From: Dendrolimus kikuchii
Lineage: Eukaryota; Arthropoda; Insecta; Lepidoptera; Lasiocampidae
Assembly: GCA_019925095.2 (NCBI GenBank)
Contig: CM034410.1
Location: forward strand, 12,426,436-12,490,435
Length of the DNA: 64,000 nt
Direction of reading: 5' to 3'
Shown: positions 1 to 12,900 of the stretch, in pieces
How positions within the stretch are numbered: position 1 is the stretch's first letter
Layout of the letters: the number at the start of each line of letters is the position of its first letter
Translations under genes and position numbers: made by a program
Notes under the pieces: generated by a model
What the model was told of the DNA's origin: nothing
The model's input: the letters and a program-made list of their open reading frames with translations, nothing else
The model's database searches: none

Positions 1-115
1 GATTAAAAAAAAATCCATCCCACATGATTTATGATTATAGCAAATGGAACAGAAAAATCGCGGACGTGAGCATGGTCGTAGATTACTCAGTGGAACGCGC
101 TGTTGGTATATTGTG
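1..115 (+). repeat. Interspersed repeat family X, fragment
   Basis: The stretch with 'aatcgcggacgtgagcatgg' and 'ggaacgcgctgtt' resembles longer copies at 7985-8200, 15783-16025 and 27115-27445. No coding capacity was seen. It is cut by the window edge. Confidence 0.5.
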
Positions 116-2255
116 GTTCAGATGTAAATTCAAAATATTTTATTAAAAATGTGAAAATGTTATGCTGAAGAACTTTTTTTAAAAGAAAGACAATGTTACT
201 TCAGTACAAAAGGATCATCAATGAAAAAGAGCCATCAAATTTTGCATAAAATTGATTTATTGTTAATTGCTTTGTTGATTTTTTTAACGTCGTTAGAAGA
301 TTATTTTGAAACGTATTTTAATTATTGATGCTTAATTTCTAATAAGAGATCATTTATTCACAGTTGGCCCGCGAAAAACCAAAATACAAAAATGCTCTAG
401 CAACATCGTGTCTGTATACGACAAGCAAATGCACACCTCGGACGGACGACCTTCATTCCTGCATTTAACCAGCTAACTCGGTCTCCAGATTGAATTTTGG
501 ACATGCCCCATTAACGAATTTATTGTTACTATTTATACGTTACCAGAAGTAGCATAACATCCCGACCGTAGTCAGTATTAGATACATTTTAGTGCTTAGT
601 ACGAATTTTTACATTTCTTAAGCACCCCATAAAATTTTGGGGACAAATTCTGCCAATCTGATGACCATGCATTTAACGATGATAAATGAATGAAATGATA
701 CCATATTACTTACTTGTAGCATATACGACGTGAAAGGAAATCCGCTTCGGCATCTTCACAATTACATAACTACCTCTCTATACAATATTCAAAAAATATC
801 AACATAATTATTTTAGTAATTTTTCTAAATCAGCACTTCGAACAATAAAAGAATCAAGCACCATATTATGAAATAAATAATACTTAATGTTTATATCAAG
901 TCATCTTGTTACGTGTTAAGATAATTGAAGTTTTTGTGTGCATTTTAATTCGCGTCTAAAAAAATCTGTGATGTACGAAATAATTTACAATAAACAAAAT
1001 AACCCGTTATAGAAAATATGAAAGTAATAGTGTGAAGTCAGCTCGAAATTGAAAACGAAAATCAATAGTTTCGCAGCGAAATTGGCGCCATATTTTACGC
1101 GCCGCGCGCAAGTTGCAGTATTATAAAGAAACTAGCGCCATCTCATTTATTTAGAACAAAACCTACACAATATGTGCGTACATACTGACCCAACAAAAAT
1201 ATTTTTTTAAGCTGAACAAATATCTTAGGCTAGTTGACAGTCAAATCAACTGAGAAACTTTTTATTGCCTTTCAAAGTGCCAAGAAGCCATCTAGATTTT
1301 GTACGACCTTTGCCAATTATGATGTTAAGGCGTGTAAATAGCCCTAACACGTAGTATGCGGGCTATGATGAACCAATGTTCAGCCCAAAATTAGAATACG
1401 GTGATATAAACCAAAGTATGCGATGCCGGGCAATCAAGACAATAACTGACTCATACGACAACCACTGGAGCGGCTAAAAAATACGTTGTCAGATCAGTGA
1501 TCACCATAAGTTCACCACACCTTCTTCGCCACGACACCAGACACAAGGGGAAGCCGGCCGGCTTATAACCAAATTCCAGTCCTTCCACTTGATGCAACAC
1601 TTATTAGTCTTTGTGTATTTGATTAAGGGGCCGATTTATTAAGCACCAGAGAGTAGTTATTTGATAAGGTTTAAATATAATTATTTATTAACGTGCGCCT
1701 GCTCAACTAGTACAGCAGCGACCAACGACGACGAGTAAGCGAAAGTAACGTATTCAAATTCAAAAAGTCTAGGCATCACCTTCTGGCGAGTGGGCGGCCG
1801 CAATGACGTATGAAGTGAAGTTATCTCCGATTTACCCAACATCGCTAGATGGCGTCACCATATGACGTAATTTTTATAAAGTATTAAATAGACTTTAAAC
1901 AGTCAAATAAAAAAATCAAAAATAATTTATTGAATAAAACTAGGTTTCCTACTTCAGTGAATAAAACATAATTCACAATTTTTGACACTCATTGGTTCCC
2001 AAACTAGGTCGACCTGTATTTCGGAGACCTCCTTCCAAATTGGTACAATTCTGATTGTGAAATTATTTTAAACAGTAGTTCAAATTTTTTATTTCATGCA
2101 ATTTTAAAGCTAAAATGATGATGAAATATTATTTAATTTTATGCGAACATTGTATCAGAATTTGTGTCAACTGTCCCACTCTACAAAGGATTACATTATA
2201 GGCTTAGGTACCTATTTAGTTTATTGTTTGTAAGTTAAACTTGGTATTATACTAA
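116..2255. other. Repeat-rich intergenic DNA, no gene seen
   Basis: AT-rich DNA with short GC-rich islands near 1080-1115 and 1785-1850. No exon-like open frame with splice sites was recognised on either strand. Confidence 0.5.
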
Positions 2256-2424
2256 GAGCCGATTTTCCAATCATCACATAAAAGTTATCGGTGGAATAAA
2301 TTATAACCTGACTGAATTCAAAACTGAAACAATTCAATTTATTCAGACCACAGTTGATTTTAATTTGTCCATGTTGTACGTCATTATGAGAATAAATTTT
2401 ATCTGGAGATTGAAAAATCGGCCT
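2256..2424. mobile_element. MITE with terminal inverted repeats
   Basis: The left end GAGCCGATTTTCCAATC pairs with the complement of the right end GATTGAAAAATCGGCCT. TAA flanks both sides (2253-2255 and 2425-2427), as expected for a 3-bp Harbinger-type target duplication. At 169 bp it is non-coding and must have been moved by a transposase encoded elsewhere. Confidence 0.6.
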
Positions 2425-3139
2425 TAATTGAAGTAAATTTATTTTTTTATTTTAAAATTTATTTCGCAATTAATTTCTGAAGGTGGGTAAGAACATAAAT
2501 AAAACAACAACATAACTTACAATACTGTATTATTGACAATATATTGTATCAATTGATATCTTAGCATTATTCTTAATTATATATATTGTAGAATATTTTA
2601 TTTGTGTCACGTGTGACCCTAAAATGCCGGTTTAGCTAGATTTACAGTTCTGTAAATTCATCATTAGACTCGTTCGATTGTATAACAGTGAAGTGTATGT
2701 ATCATGTACTGGAGCGATACAAGCAAAAGCTGCGTTTACAAAGTGCGGTTATGATCTAGAGTCGCGCGCATGGACTGCGTTAGAAACTCACCCATCGGAA
2801 TGAGTCTCTATTTCCCTAACACAAACATCAATTACCTACGGACATAGAACCACGGACTATTTGAAAGAAAATAATTAATAGGGAAATCAAAACATTATGC
2901 TCCCCCACTAATGGTGTCTCTGGCGAATCTTTTTTAAATCTTCAGAGGAAAGAGAAAGAAGAGAAATCTATTAATCAATTTTTGTTTATCATTAATATTC
3001 ATTAATCTCTTTGTATTTATTGCCGACCTTCGAGCAAGACATAAACCCTTCTCTTTCAGTGCAAGTTCTTAGAACTCGTATTGTTTTGCATCAATGCTTT
3101 ACAAGATTGAGAATTCTAATAGACATTTAGCTTGTTAGA

Positions 3140-3480
3140 TGCTCAGCATTCTATGGACAGCTCGCGGAACTAATGATTCCATACTGGAAGAGTTTGAGAT
3201 GGGTGATCAGAGGTTATCCGCAGTATATTGACATCGTATACTGAAGTGCTTTGGCCACATAAGAACCCAGATAATGTGGAGAGACTTGTGGTCACTGGGA
3301 TAGTTGAAACAAGAGACCTTGCGGTAGATCTCCACATAATTGGATTGACCAGATTTCTGATCAGCTGGACACTAGAATAAACTCGGCCTTCCACCGTGCG
3401 CGGAACTAATCTCAGCAGAGAGAGCAATTGGTCACTGCCATCAAAGTCACGATTCTCAGCAGTGAGTAGTAGTAGTAAGT
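3140..3480 (+). pseudogene. LINE reverse transcriptase C-terminus, decayed
   Basis: Across shifting frames the plus strand reads the features of the C-terminal part of an RTE-like LINE polyprotein: a 'KCFGHI' motif where intact relatives have an FGH motif, a basic linker, and a 'DQIS'-like stretch. Several stops and frameshifts interrupt it. It ends in a short 'agtagtagtaagtag' tail. It is a dead 5'-truncated insertion. Confidence 0.55.
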
Positions 3481-3985
3481 AGTTTGTTCATGTTTATTGA
3501 AGGGGGCATATTTATTTTGCAAATATAAGTATAAGGTTGGTCCGGTGATTTGCGCTCTGTTGAGTTTCACCTGGGATTGTGACATCATGAAGTGTAGTTC
3601 AGAACGGGAATCTCACATCGACAGACTCTGCGCGCTTTATGTTATTACGATGGTTGATTTACCATTTGGACTATATTCGGTTGTGCTTATATCTGTCTAT
3701 CTGTAAATTAGGTACATGAATGTACTCCTAATAAAGTTTGTGATCTGGTCAAATGGCATTTACTTGGAACATCGCTTTTCGCAATAGCACCAATTACAGT
3801 TTTACACAACTAATAATTCCTACTGATTTACCTGGGCAGTAGACCAATTTTAAGCGCGGGACTGTGTACGATTTGTGTAAGCAGCAGCAAGCAACACTCA
3901 TTTCCGCTTGCCAATAAAGTTCAATATAGACTAATGAAAACTGCCGATCGAAATTGTAAGTTGTGTAACACTGTTAAGTAAAATT

Positions 3986-6900
3986 TTATATATTACAATA
4001 GTTCTCTCTTGTCGTCATAACAATCCAATCTAACAATGACGTAACTCTTGTATTTATACTAGGGACCCTTGACGCACAGGAGCGGCCATAACTCACGATG
4101 CCGACGTTAAACAACCTCCCGGTTGTGGGATCGGTGTAAAGGGCCGGACCACCAGCATCAAACTGCAACGACCAATAGAAAAATATATAATAAGAGCTGT
4201 GCCCGCGACTTCGACTGCGTGGATGTTTATTTCGCAGAATCGTATTGCAACTTCTCTGTGAAATGAAGAGCGTCGCTGTGTTCGCTCCGGTGTCACCAAT
4301 CTATAGATACGGATTTATGGATGGTTAGGTATATGATTACTCATAGGTAATCATGTGAGTGTGGTTGTGTGAGTCGTGGTAGCGTAATGGCTAGCGCACG
4401 CGTCCCAAACTCAAAGGGCCCGGGTTCGATCCTGGCCGGAACGCATGCACCACTTAGTCAGTTTTCTGATCTAATGTGCATATTGTTACAATTATCACTT
4501 GCTAATAACGGTGAAGGAAAACATCGTGATGCAACCTGCACATCGAGATAACCGATGTGTCAAACCTGACAAGCCGCCTTGGACAAGCGTGGCGGATATA
4601 CGTGCGCTCCCCCTATAATGGGAGGTGTGTGACATTTATGGGCTGATATTATAGGTAATCAAATCAAAGACATTTGAAAATATCACACTAATCTAAGTTA
4701 TCATCGGACCACAAAAAAGATAAGTGGTCTGAACAGACCTTCAAAATTTTGAGGGTGTATGGACCAAACTGATTTGGATTTCAGGAATTTCACATTTTTC
4801 AGCATTCAGCGCGTCGAAATAAATAAGAATAGATACAGAAACATAAACTTTTCTTTCTTGTGAGTCAGTGTAATCATCTATACATATAATAAAACTGTAG
4901 ACGCCGAGTTCCCTGTGCGGGGTAGGCAATGCTAACAATAGAGTCAGGGGGATATCAGGCTTGAAATAGAACTTATTCACACCTTTTTCAAATTTTTCGT
5001 TTCTCTGTTTGACTGTTCATATGCTCTAATGTCATGCACCGCTTTAAATGAAATTCTGTAAGGTGGAAGCTGACATCACCTGGTCTGCATATAGTACACT
5101 ATTAATCCCGATCAATGGAAGAGTGTGTCGTGGCCTAGTCACACGACTTTCCACGCATCCGAAGTCGCACTTTTGCATTGTATAATGCTCTGTTTCCAGT
5201 AATTCTTTTTTATCGTTTTTATTGCAGGGGTTCAGCAGACATGCAGTCGAACTACTTGATGGAAAGCGGTTACCGTTTCCTATGGACCTTTGCACCCCGA
5301 CACTCTCTTTCAGACTTACTCTCATTCTTACTTCGGTATTACGAACGCGGTCCGCGAGCGTCACTCCGCAGATTTTGCGTAGTGCTCGCATCTCGACCGC
5401 GTTTACTCTACTTTCAGGCTCTCTTCCATACCCAACTCTCGCTTCTAGTGCAATAATCTATACATATTATATAATAAAACTGTAGAGGTCGAATTTTTTG
5501 TACAATGAAAAAAATGCTAAAAACCAAGTCAGGGAATGTAAGAAATAGAACTAATTTAGATTTTTTTTCAAATTTTTTGTTTCTCTGTTTGTACGGACTA
5601 ATCTCCTGGACCAGTTTAAATGAAATTTTGTATGGTGGTAGCTTACATCCCTGGACAATATATAGGATACTTTTGATCCCGAAAAATTAAAGAGTTCCCG
5701 TGGGATAGTCAAAAAAACTTTCCACGCGGACGAAGTCGCGCGCTGCGCAAAATCTGCGGATGACGCTCGTGGACTGTATTTGTAATTTTTTAGTAAGAAA
5801 GAGAGTTGGTCTGAGAGTGTCGGGGTGAAGGTAAGGAAAGGAATGTTCCGGTGGTTCGGGCATGTGGAAAGAATGCATGATGAAAGAATGACTAAACAGA
5901 CATACAATGCAAAAGTGGATGGATGCAGAAGTAGTGTCAGGCCACGACACACCTTCCATGATCAAATTAATCGTGTACTAGCAGAAGGTGATGTCAGGAC
6001 CCTTAAGAACAGACGAGCGTGCATGACAAGAGTTATGAATGTCAATGAAGCAAGCGAGGTGTGTAAGAATAAGCCTGAATGGCGCTCTGTTGATCGTGCC
6101 TACCCCGCAAGGGAACTGGCGTCAAGTTATGTATGTATGTATGTAAAAATAACGCCGTTAACGAATAAGCGAGTTATTTAGGACTGGCAGACCTAATTCA
6201 TATCAAATTTCAACATGGCAACTGTAGTCCCATTTTTTGCCGTTACCCAGATAAGTTGGGCGGGTTAACTCCTTGCGCCGCCGGATAAAAACGGCCCTGT
6301 TTAAAACATAACAAAACTTACCTGACAAGCGTCCTTTCCTGGTGTATAACTGCACACTTGCCTTCTTGTCAGATTAGGCATTGTAGTCCGGCATTGGGCG
6401 TCGCTGATCACGTCCAATGTGACTTTTTGGAGAACATCTGAAGTGGGTCCACCTGAGAACAGCGTGCCCCAACCTACAAACAAACCAAACTCGACTAAGG
6501 TTTCTTTTATATCCGGATACAGCAGACAGGTTGACGTTCCACCAGATGGAAAGCGATAACAGTCGCTTATGAACATAATATGCAAGAAAAAATAAATAAA
6601 ACAAAATATAATAAAACTACGTTTTAACCGTTTTAAACGCGGTAATTTATTTGATTTTTTTTATTATTACATTTCGGCCACTTTTCAGTGGCCGCGATCA
6701 CGGAAGACCAAGATGTCAAGTGTCAATGAGTATTAGTTTTCTTTAGCCTACCGTCAACTTGTCCATTTTAATTATTTACTTTTAATTTTGTTTATGGTTA
6801 TCATTATTTCGACTCTCTAATCTGTGCTACAGAATGTGAAACTAGTGTCTCATTCTCTCGCAAACGTAGTCCTATAGATTTCTATTTAGTGTTGCTTTTT

Positions 6901-9900
6901 CGTTACATCGAGATTCAAATCACAACGATTGTAAAGAAGTTTCACTTCAAAAAAACAAAAAGCGGGTAGTTAAAATAACGCTGACTTACCGAGCACTATT
7001 ACTTTGGCCCCAGTGAAATTGGTGGTGATGTACTTGAATGGTAAACAGACAACGCCGACCCTATCGCTGAATTGTATCGGGTCCGCCACCTCGACAAGGC
7101 CTATGTCGTAGTCATAGTTTGACCTGAGGATAACATAGAATAGAAAACATGTGTTGAATCCTCACAATTTATACTGATGTGGGTAGTTTTGCAAGAGCCG
7201 CTGGTCTCCAACACACGCGAGGTCACTCCGGATATTTCGTTTCTCTGTGCCAAGACCAGAGTGAACGTTCCACATCTCATTCTTCAATATGTCATTGAAC
7301 TTTAAACACAGGCTGTGCTTGGCCTTTGGTATGAGTGGGTGCCATAATTCGAAGACCTAAGTGCCACACGAGGTTCGCCAGGTGGTATGGTATCTGCCCG
7401 TCTGGATGGCTACCACTCCTGGTCTAGAGTACGCCGCCATAATAACCTTGAGTTGTGTTCCGGCGTTAGTGGCCAGTTTTCAGACTGCCTCAAGAAAGCA
7501 GCAGCGCATTTGTAAAGCCTTTGGCGTTGCAAATGTCCATAGTTAACTATTACCATCGGCCTGGCCTAAAAGTTTTCAAATCGATTGGATATTCGGCAAC
7601 TCATATGGCGACGCTGACAAATGTGGAATATATGGAGCAATTAGACGCAATTTTATCGAAACAATTGCCGTATTTTATTGCAGTTGCTCCACTTAATAGC
7701 ACCAGATTGTTCCAGTACTGTTGCCAAGCAATATATGCTTGAAAAATTGCCCGTGTAAGAGCACCTCAAGATTTTTTAACATTTTGAATAAATCGACAGC
7801 TGCCAATCATTGGGTGGAGATCTCAATATCAATACATTGAGTGATCGGAATTTTCCAGGGACAATAGCGCCTAGATAAAAATGTTACCTATTTGAACGCT
7901 AATATACTAGTGTAAAACTCTAGTAAAATCTATCTATCTGTTTGTCTGTTACAGTATCATGTGAAAACTACGGAAAGGATTTAAATGAATCCCGATTTCC
8001 CGCGGTTGTTGTGGTCATGGCGTCACTAATGACGTCATCATTTTCGATCACATAACGCTCACAACGACCCATGTCAAAAGGTGGGTCGAATAGCTGTTCC
8101 ACTTGGGTTTACGATTGTAATGCCGGCAAGCAAGTGGAACGTGAAAAATCGCGGTCGTGAACGTGGTCGTTGTGAGTCCCTTATGGAACGTAGTCTTTAT
8201 ATCCCGATAAATGACGTATGTTTCCGTGGAATAGACGAAGTCAGCTACAAAGATGGCGCTGCGCTTTCATTTTTTTGGGGCCACTATTGCAATTCTGTAT
8301 GGAGGGTAGAGGTAAGCAGAATCATCTCTGTATATGTAGAAGTGTCCATCGAAATGCATTAAATTAAGGTGGCGCCACTTTGGCATCTTGTCTTTTATAA
8401 AAGTAAATATTACAAAATCACTAAGCGTATTTTTTTATAGCCTGAAGCAATCAAACAGGCAGACGGCCCACCTGATGGAAAGTGATTACCGTCGCCTATG
8501 GACGTTTGCAATACCAGGGGTGTCACCAACGCGTTGCCGACCTCTAAGAATTTTTATAACGCCCTTCTTAAAGAACCCCGTGTCATAACGCAAAGGGAAT
8601 ACCTCGGCGGGAAGTTCCCTCCAGATCATTGTTGTACGCGGAATAAATGCTCTAGAGAACCGTTGCGTAGTTGAACGTGGGAGCCCAAGGAAACGGGGGT
8701 GAATATCCCGTCGCTGGCGAGCGGTGCGGTTGTAAAAGTGAGGCGTTAACACCAGATTAAACAGTACCTCGGGACACTCTCCGTTATACAGGCGGTAAAA
8801 TACGCAGAGGGACGCAAGTCTCTCCGAAGGCTAATTATTCAAAATTCACGAAATAAAATCATTATTCACGTTTTCACATAACAATTCAATTCAATTAATT
8901 TATTTGGGAGACATACAATAATTATAATTCTTACAATATAAAACACATAAATTAATACACATATCAACTAAGTTTCCACTAAAAAAATAATTCTTGTTAC
9001 GCATTTGGCTCATACAACTATAAGAAAATTATAATAAATTTGATGCAATATTGGAAAATTAGATATAAAATAAAAAAGGAATTAAATAATACAATACAAC
9101 ACAAAACAAAAACTACAATTTGTCTATTTATCTATATCATAAAAAAAACGTGATACATGTTAAAAATAAAAGTCATAATATTAAAAAAAAAACAAAATAA
9201 TAATATTAATGAAATCAAAGTCAAAATAATAAAAATAAAGTATACGCGTATATATGAAATTAGTAGAACGTTAATTATTTTATTTTATTTTTCTTTTTTT
9301 TTTAATTTCAGTTTTATACTTAAATAAATTGCCTATAAATTGATGTTATATTTAGTCAATTACTTTGTACTACATAAATAGTTGACGTTTTATAACAGTG
9401 TACGTACTGTCACAAACTACTCTAGTCGCCAAAGATATTATTTTTTTTAACTCAGCATACTTCGATTCATCTACAACAGCTACATTCATACCATACCCTT
9501 TGTCTACATTAGCGCCATTGTGGACGGTTGTTAAACTGTTATTTACAGCTTACAACTGGACACTTTTTCAACTATTTTCCTATATGAGATGATTCTCCTT
9601 ACTTCTACACTCCATACAATTCTGTAACAACTATTTTCTATGTGGATATGGAAGTTGATTGGTGCATGATAGATACTATTTGGTGGGGATTTCCACCAGC
9701 ATTTCGCAAGCTATGTACAATAGTTTGGGAAATGCTGATATAACTTACTCAGTAAACTGTGGATGTGTAATGAGTCTTTTTGCTCGGTAGACCCCGGTAG
9801 CTGATGATTCGGCTGAGATCAGAGAAAAATAAACTTTTTAATATCCAAAACAAATTATATTTGTGGCTGGGTTTCAGAACTAAAATTCAGAGAAGATACT

Positions 9901-12900
9901 ACCAAGACTAGTTTAAAAGGCTTTGTAGTCAGAACCGTAAAACATTGTTTTTAGGCTTCGTAATGTATGAAAAAGCAGTGAATATCGTCATCATCAGAAC
10001 CCTTCAGTGTTTATGGATTGACAGTTAAGACCAGGCCACAACTTTGGTCTTAGTGACGGGCAACGAGACGAGCAATTTGGCGGTAGTTGGCTACTAGCGT
10101 CACGAGTTGTGGCGTCATGCATGGTGTACTTCGTAGTTCTTAGGGCTCATATATACAGCACCGCCCACACGCCGCCACCGCACCGCCCGCACTGCGCCGC
10201 CGCGTGTCTATTATGTAATTCTTTGTGTATATTCGAATGTTGTCCTCCCTCCGATACCGCCGCCTCATCTCTGATGACAGCTTGACAGCGAAAGCATAGC
10301 GGCAGTGCGACAGCGCAGTGAGTGAATGGGGCTGTCAACCTATCCGTCGCACTTAGCTGTCGCTTACAGCTAGAAGGAAGTGACCAGGCTATTATTTGAA
10401 AAAATCTTTAACATAATCTCATATCTTTACATAGAAAATTCGAATGTTAGTCTGTATGTCACTGATTTCCTTTTAAATGCCTGGAGCAATCTTGATGAAA
10501 AATTTTGTGTATTCCAGTGGGTCTCGGGATGGTTTAGATTCATAATTGGACTCGGTAGGTAGCGCTGCAATCGCTTTCGAAAAGCGTCTTTTAGGGCTGG
10601 ACAAAGTCTACCGGGCCCGCTAGTAATTATAAAAAATCAATTGCTGTTCGCTAAAACTCAACCGCTTGACCGATTTTGATGAAATTTTCTGTGTGTGTTC
10701 GTCGTTCGAGTGGGTGGTCTCGGGATGGTTTAGATTCACAACTGTATCTGGTAGGTGGTGCTGGAATTGATTTCCAAGATTTTGACGATTTTTGTGTATG
10801 TTTAATTTGATCCCGGGATGTTAGATTAGATTCAAGAGTAGATCCCGGGATATTTTAGATTAGATTCACAATTGGACCCAGTAAGTGGCGCTGCAATCGG
10901 ATTCTAGATTTCTATTATTTTAGGGTAGGCCAACGTCTGCCAGGGCCCCTAGTATGGAAATAAATATTTTAGTATGGATGGATGTAAAAATCCTTACAGC
11001 CGGTCGTTATGTTATGTTCACCAACCACTACCGCGATGTCGTTTGGCTGTTGCGAGATAAGACAACTGGCTGCCGTCAACACATATCTTTTGGATATGAT
11101 CATGGCCCCACATGTAATCTGACTTGTGTGCGTATCCACGAGACCAGCCATCATTGGAAACTCGTTGATACCCGTCTCCTGACCACCAACTATGCGATTC
11201 TGAAAGTGAGAATAATGTTTAATATACCTAAGTAACTGAGCTGTGCAATTTTAAAACCCACGAAGTGCTTGGCAAGATATTTTGCAACACAACATATGTA
11301 ATAAATATTATGAGCTTCAACGACATTTGGGCGCTAATAGTTCGAGTGCCTAAATAGGCATTTCAGCCCAGGTTAACACTCTGCTTTTCATTTTGGATAT
11401 TAGGAAAGTATAATAAAACTACTTTTTAACGGTTTTAAGCGCGGTAATTTTATTTGATTTTGGTTTTTCCGACGTTTCGGCAATACTCGTTGACACTTGA
11501 GATCTTTGTCTTCCGTGATCACGGCCACTGAAAAGCGGCCGAAACGTCGGAAAAACCAAAATCAAATAAAATTACCGCGCTTAAACCCGTTAAAACGTAG
11601 TTTTATTAAGAAAATATTATGAGGAAAGTAAATAAATATTGATTAGTTAAATAAACAACTACTTCTCAAATGAAATCCGACGTTAAATCTATATCTAAAT
11701 CTGATGAACTCATTCAATACGTCACATATGAAGCCAGTATTTTTTGTCAGTGTCATATTCTCGACATATAGTAGTTGGCTAGTGCCAATTATCGTAAAAT
11801 GTGACAGTGTTTGATACGAATAGTCAGCACGCTCAGTATAATTTTAATAAATCTACCTGTCTTCTAGATCCACATTGGCAGTTGGTGGGTAAGGTTGCAA
11901 GCTGTGCTGATAACTGACATAAAAATCTCCCACCAGTAGTATTGTTTGCGGTTTTTAAACCTGGAATGGGAATTAAATATTATATAATGCCAGTTTTATA
12001 TTAGGAATTATTTTAATTTTACCAAGTTTAAATCGAGATAATATCATCTTATTCGTGCAGGAACGGAGGAATAATACAATTTCCTGCGACCGCGTGGCCT
12101 GACAAAACAACACACAGCCAGGTGGTAGAGCATTTGCCTATCTGAATGGCCACTACCAGTGGTCTAGAGCATGCTGCCATAACAACCTTGAGTTGTATCG
12201 GAACACGACTCCGGAGCATTAGTGGCCAGGTTCCAGTCTCCCTGAAGAGAGCAGTAGCGCATTTGTAGCACATGTGGCGTTACAAATGTCCATAGGCGAT
12301 GGTAACCTCTTTCCATCAGGTGGGCTGTCTGTCTGCTGAACTCATGCAATAAACAAATATTTTATGGCCAGTTCCTATATCTTACCGACTTTGCTGTACT
12401 AGTCAATCGGTTATAATTTGACATAAGCTCCATACAAGTAATGTTAAAATTTAACCGATGGTATACGGGAAGTTAATGATTTAGAAACCGTTTAATCATG
12501 ATGAGAAATGAACAGTACGGGTAATCGAAAAAGTCGGTTAATTTAATTTTGATTTCTGTAAACTGAAGATTAAGTTAAGTAGTGGTTGTGTCATAACAAC
12601 GATTCCTTTAGTTAAATAAATATATACTTTCCAGCTGCCAGTGGGTTCTTACTTTTGGTTTATATCTGTTTTCGAGGTCATTCAGGATGTGTTACGAAGT
12701 TAAGTGAGAGTTTCGAAGGTCTGTGTCCCGTAACCAATGTTTATGTTACGGTCACAGTTAGGGACTAACATAAAGATCTTTTTGAAATAAAAATGCGTGA
12801 GTTGCTTTGACTTATGTAATGGCGGAAAGCGAAAAGAATAAAACGTATACAATATTTTATACCCTTTTGAATTACGCCTGACATAATGTGTGAAGCAATA

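Noticed and set aside
3497..3706. 69-codon plus-strand frame next to the 3' end of copy A
   Set aside because: The text resembles a dispersed, probably LTR-type repeat in the window (31600-31800 in antisense). No domain.
4373..4450. tRNA gene
   Set aside because: A and B boxes are present but the sequence is the head of a 297-bp SINE with a target duplication, and there is no acceptor-stem closure.
12049..12349. Minus-strand frames over the SINE-like repeats (also at 8486, 40448, 43871, 62236)
   Set aside because: The same frame recurs in every copy of the repeat because the DNA is repeated; 8486-8752 is LINE coding. None is a host gene.
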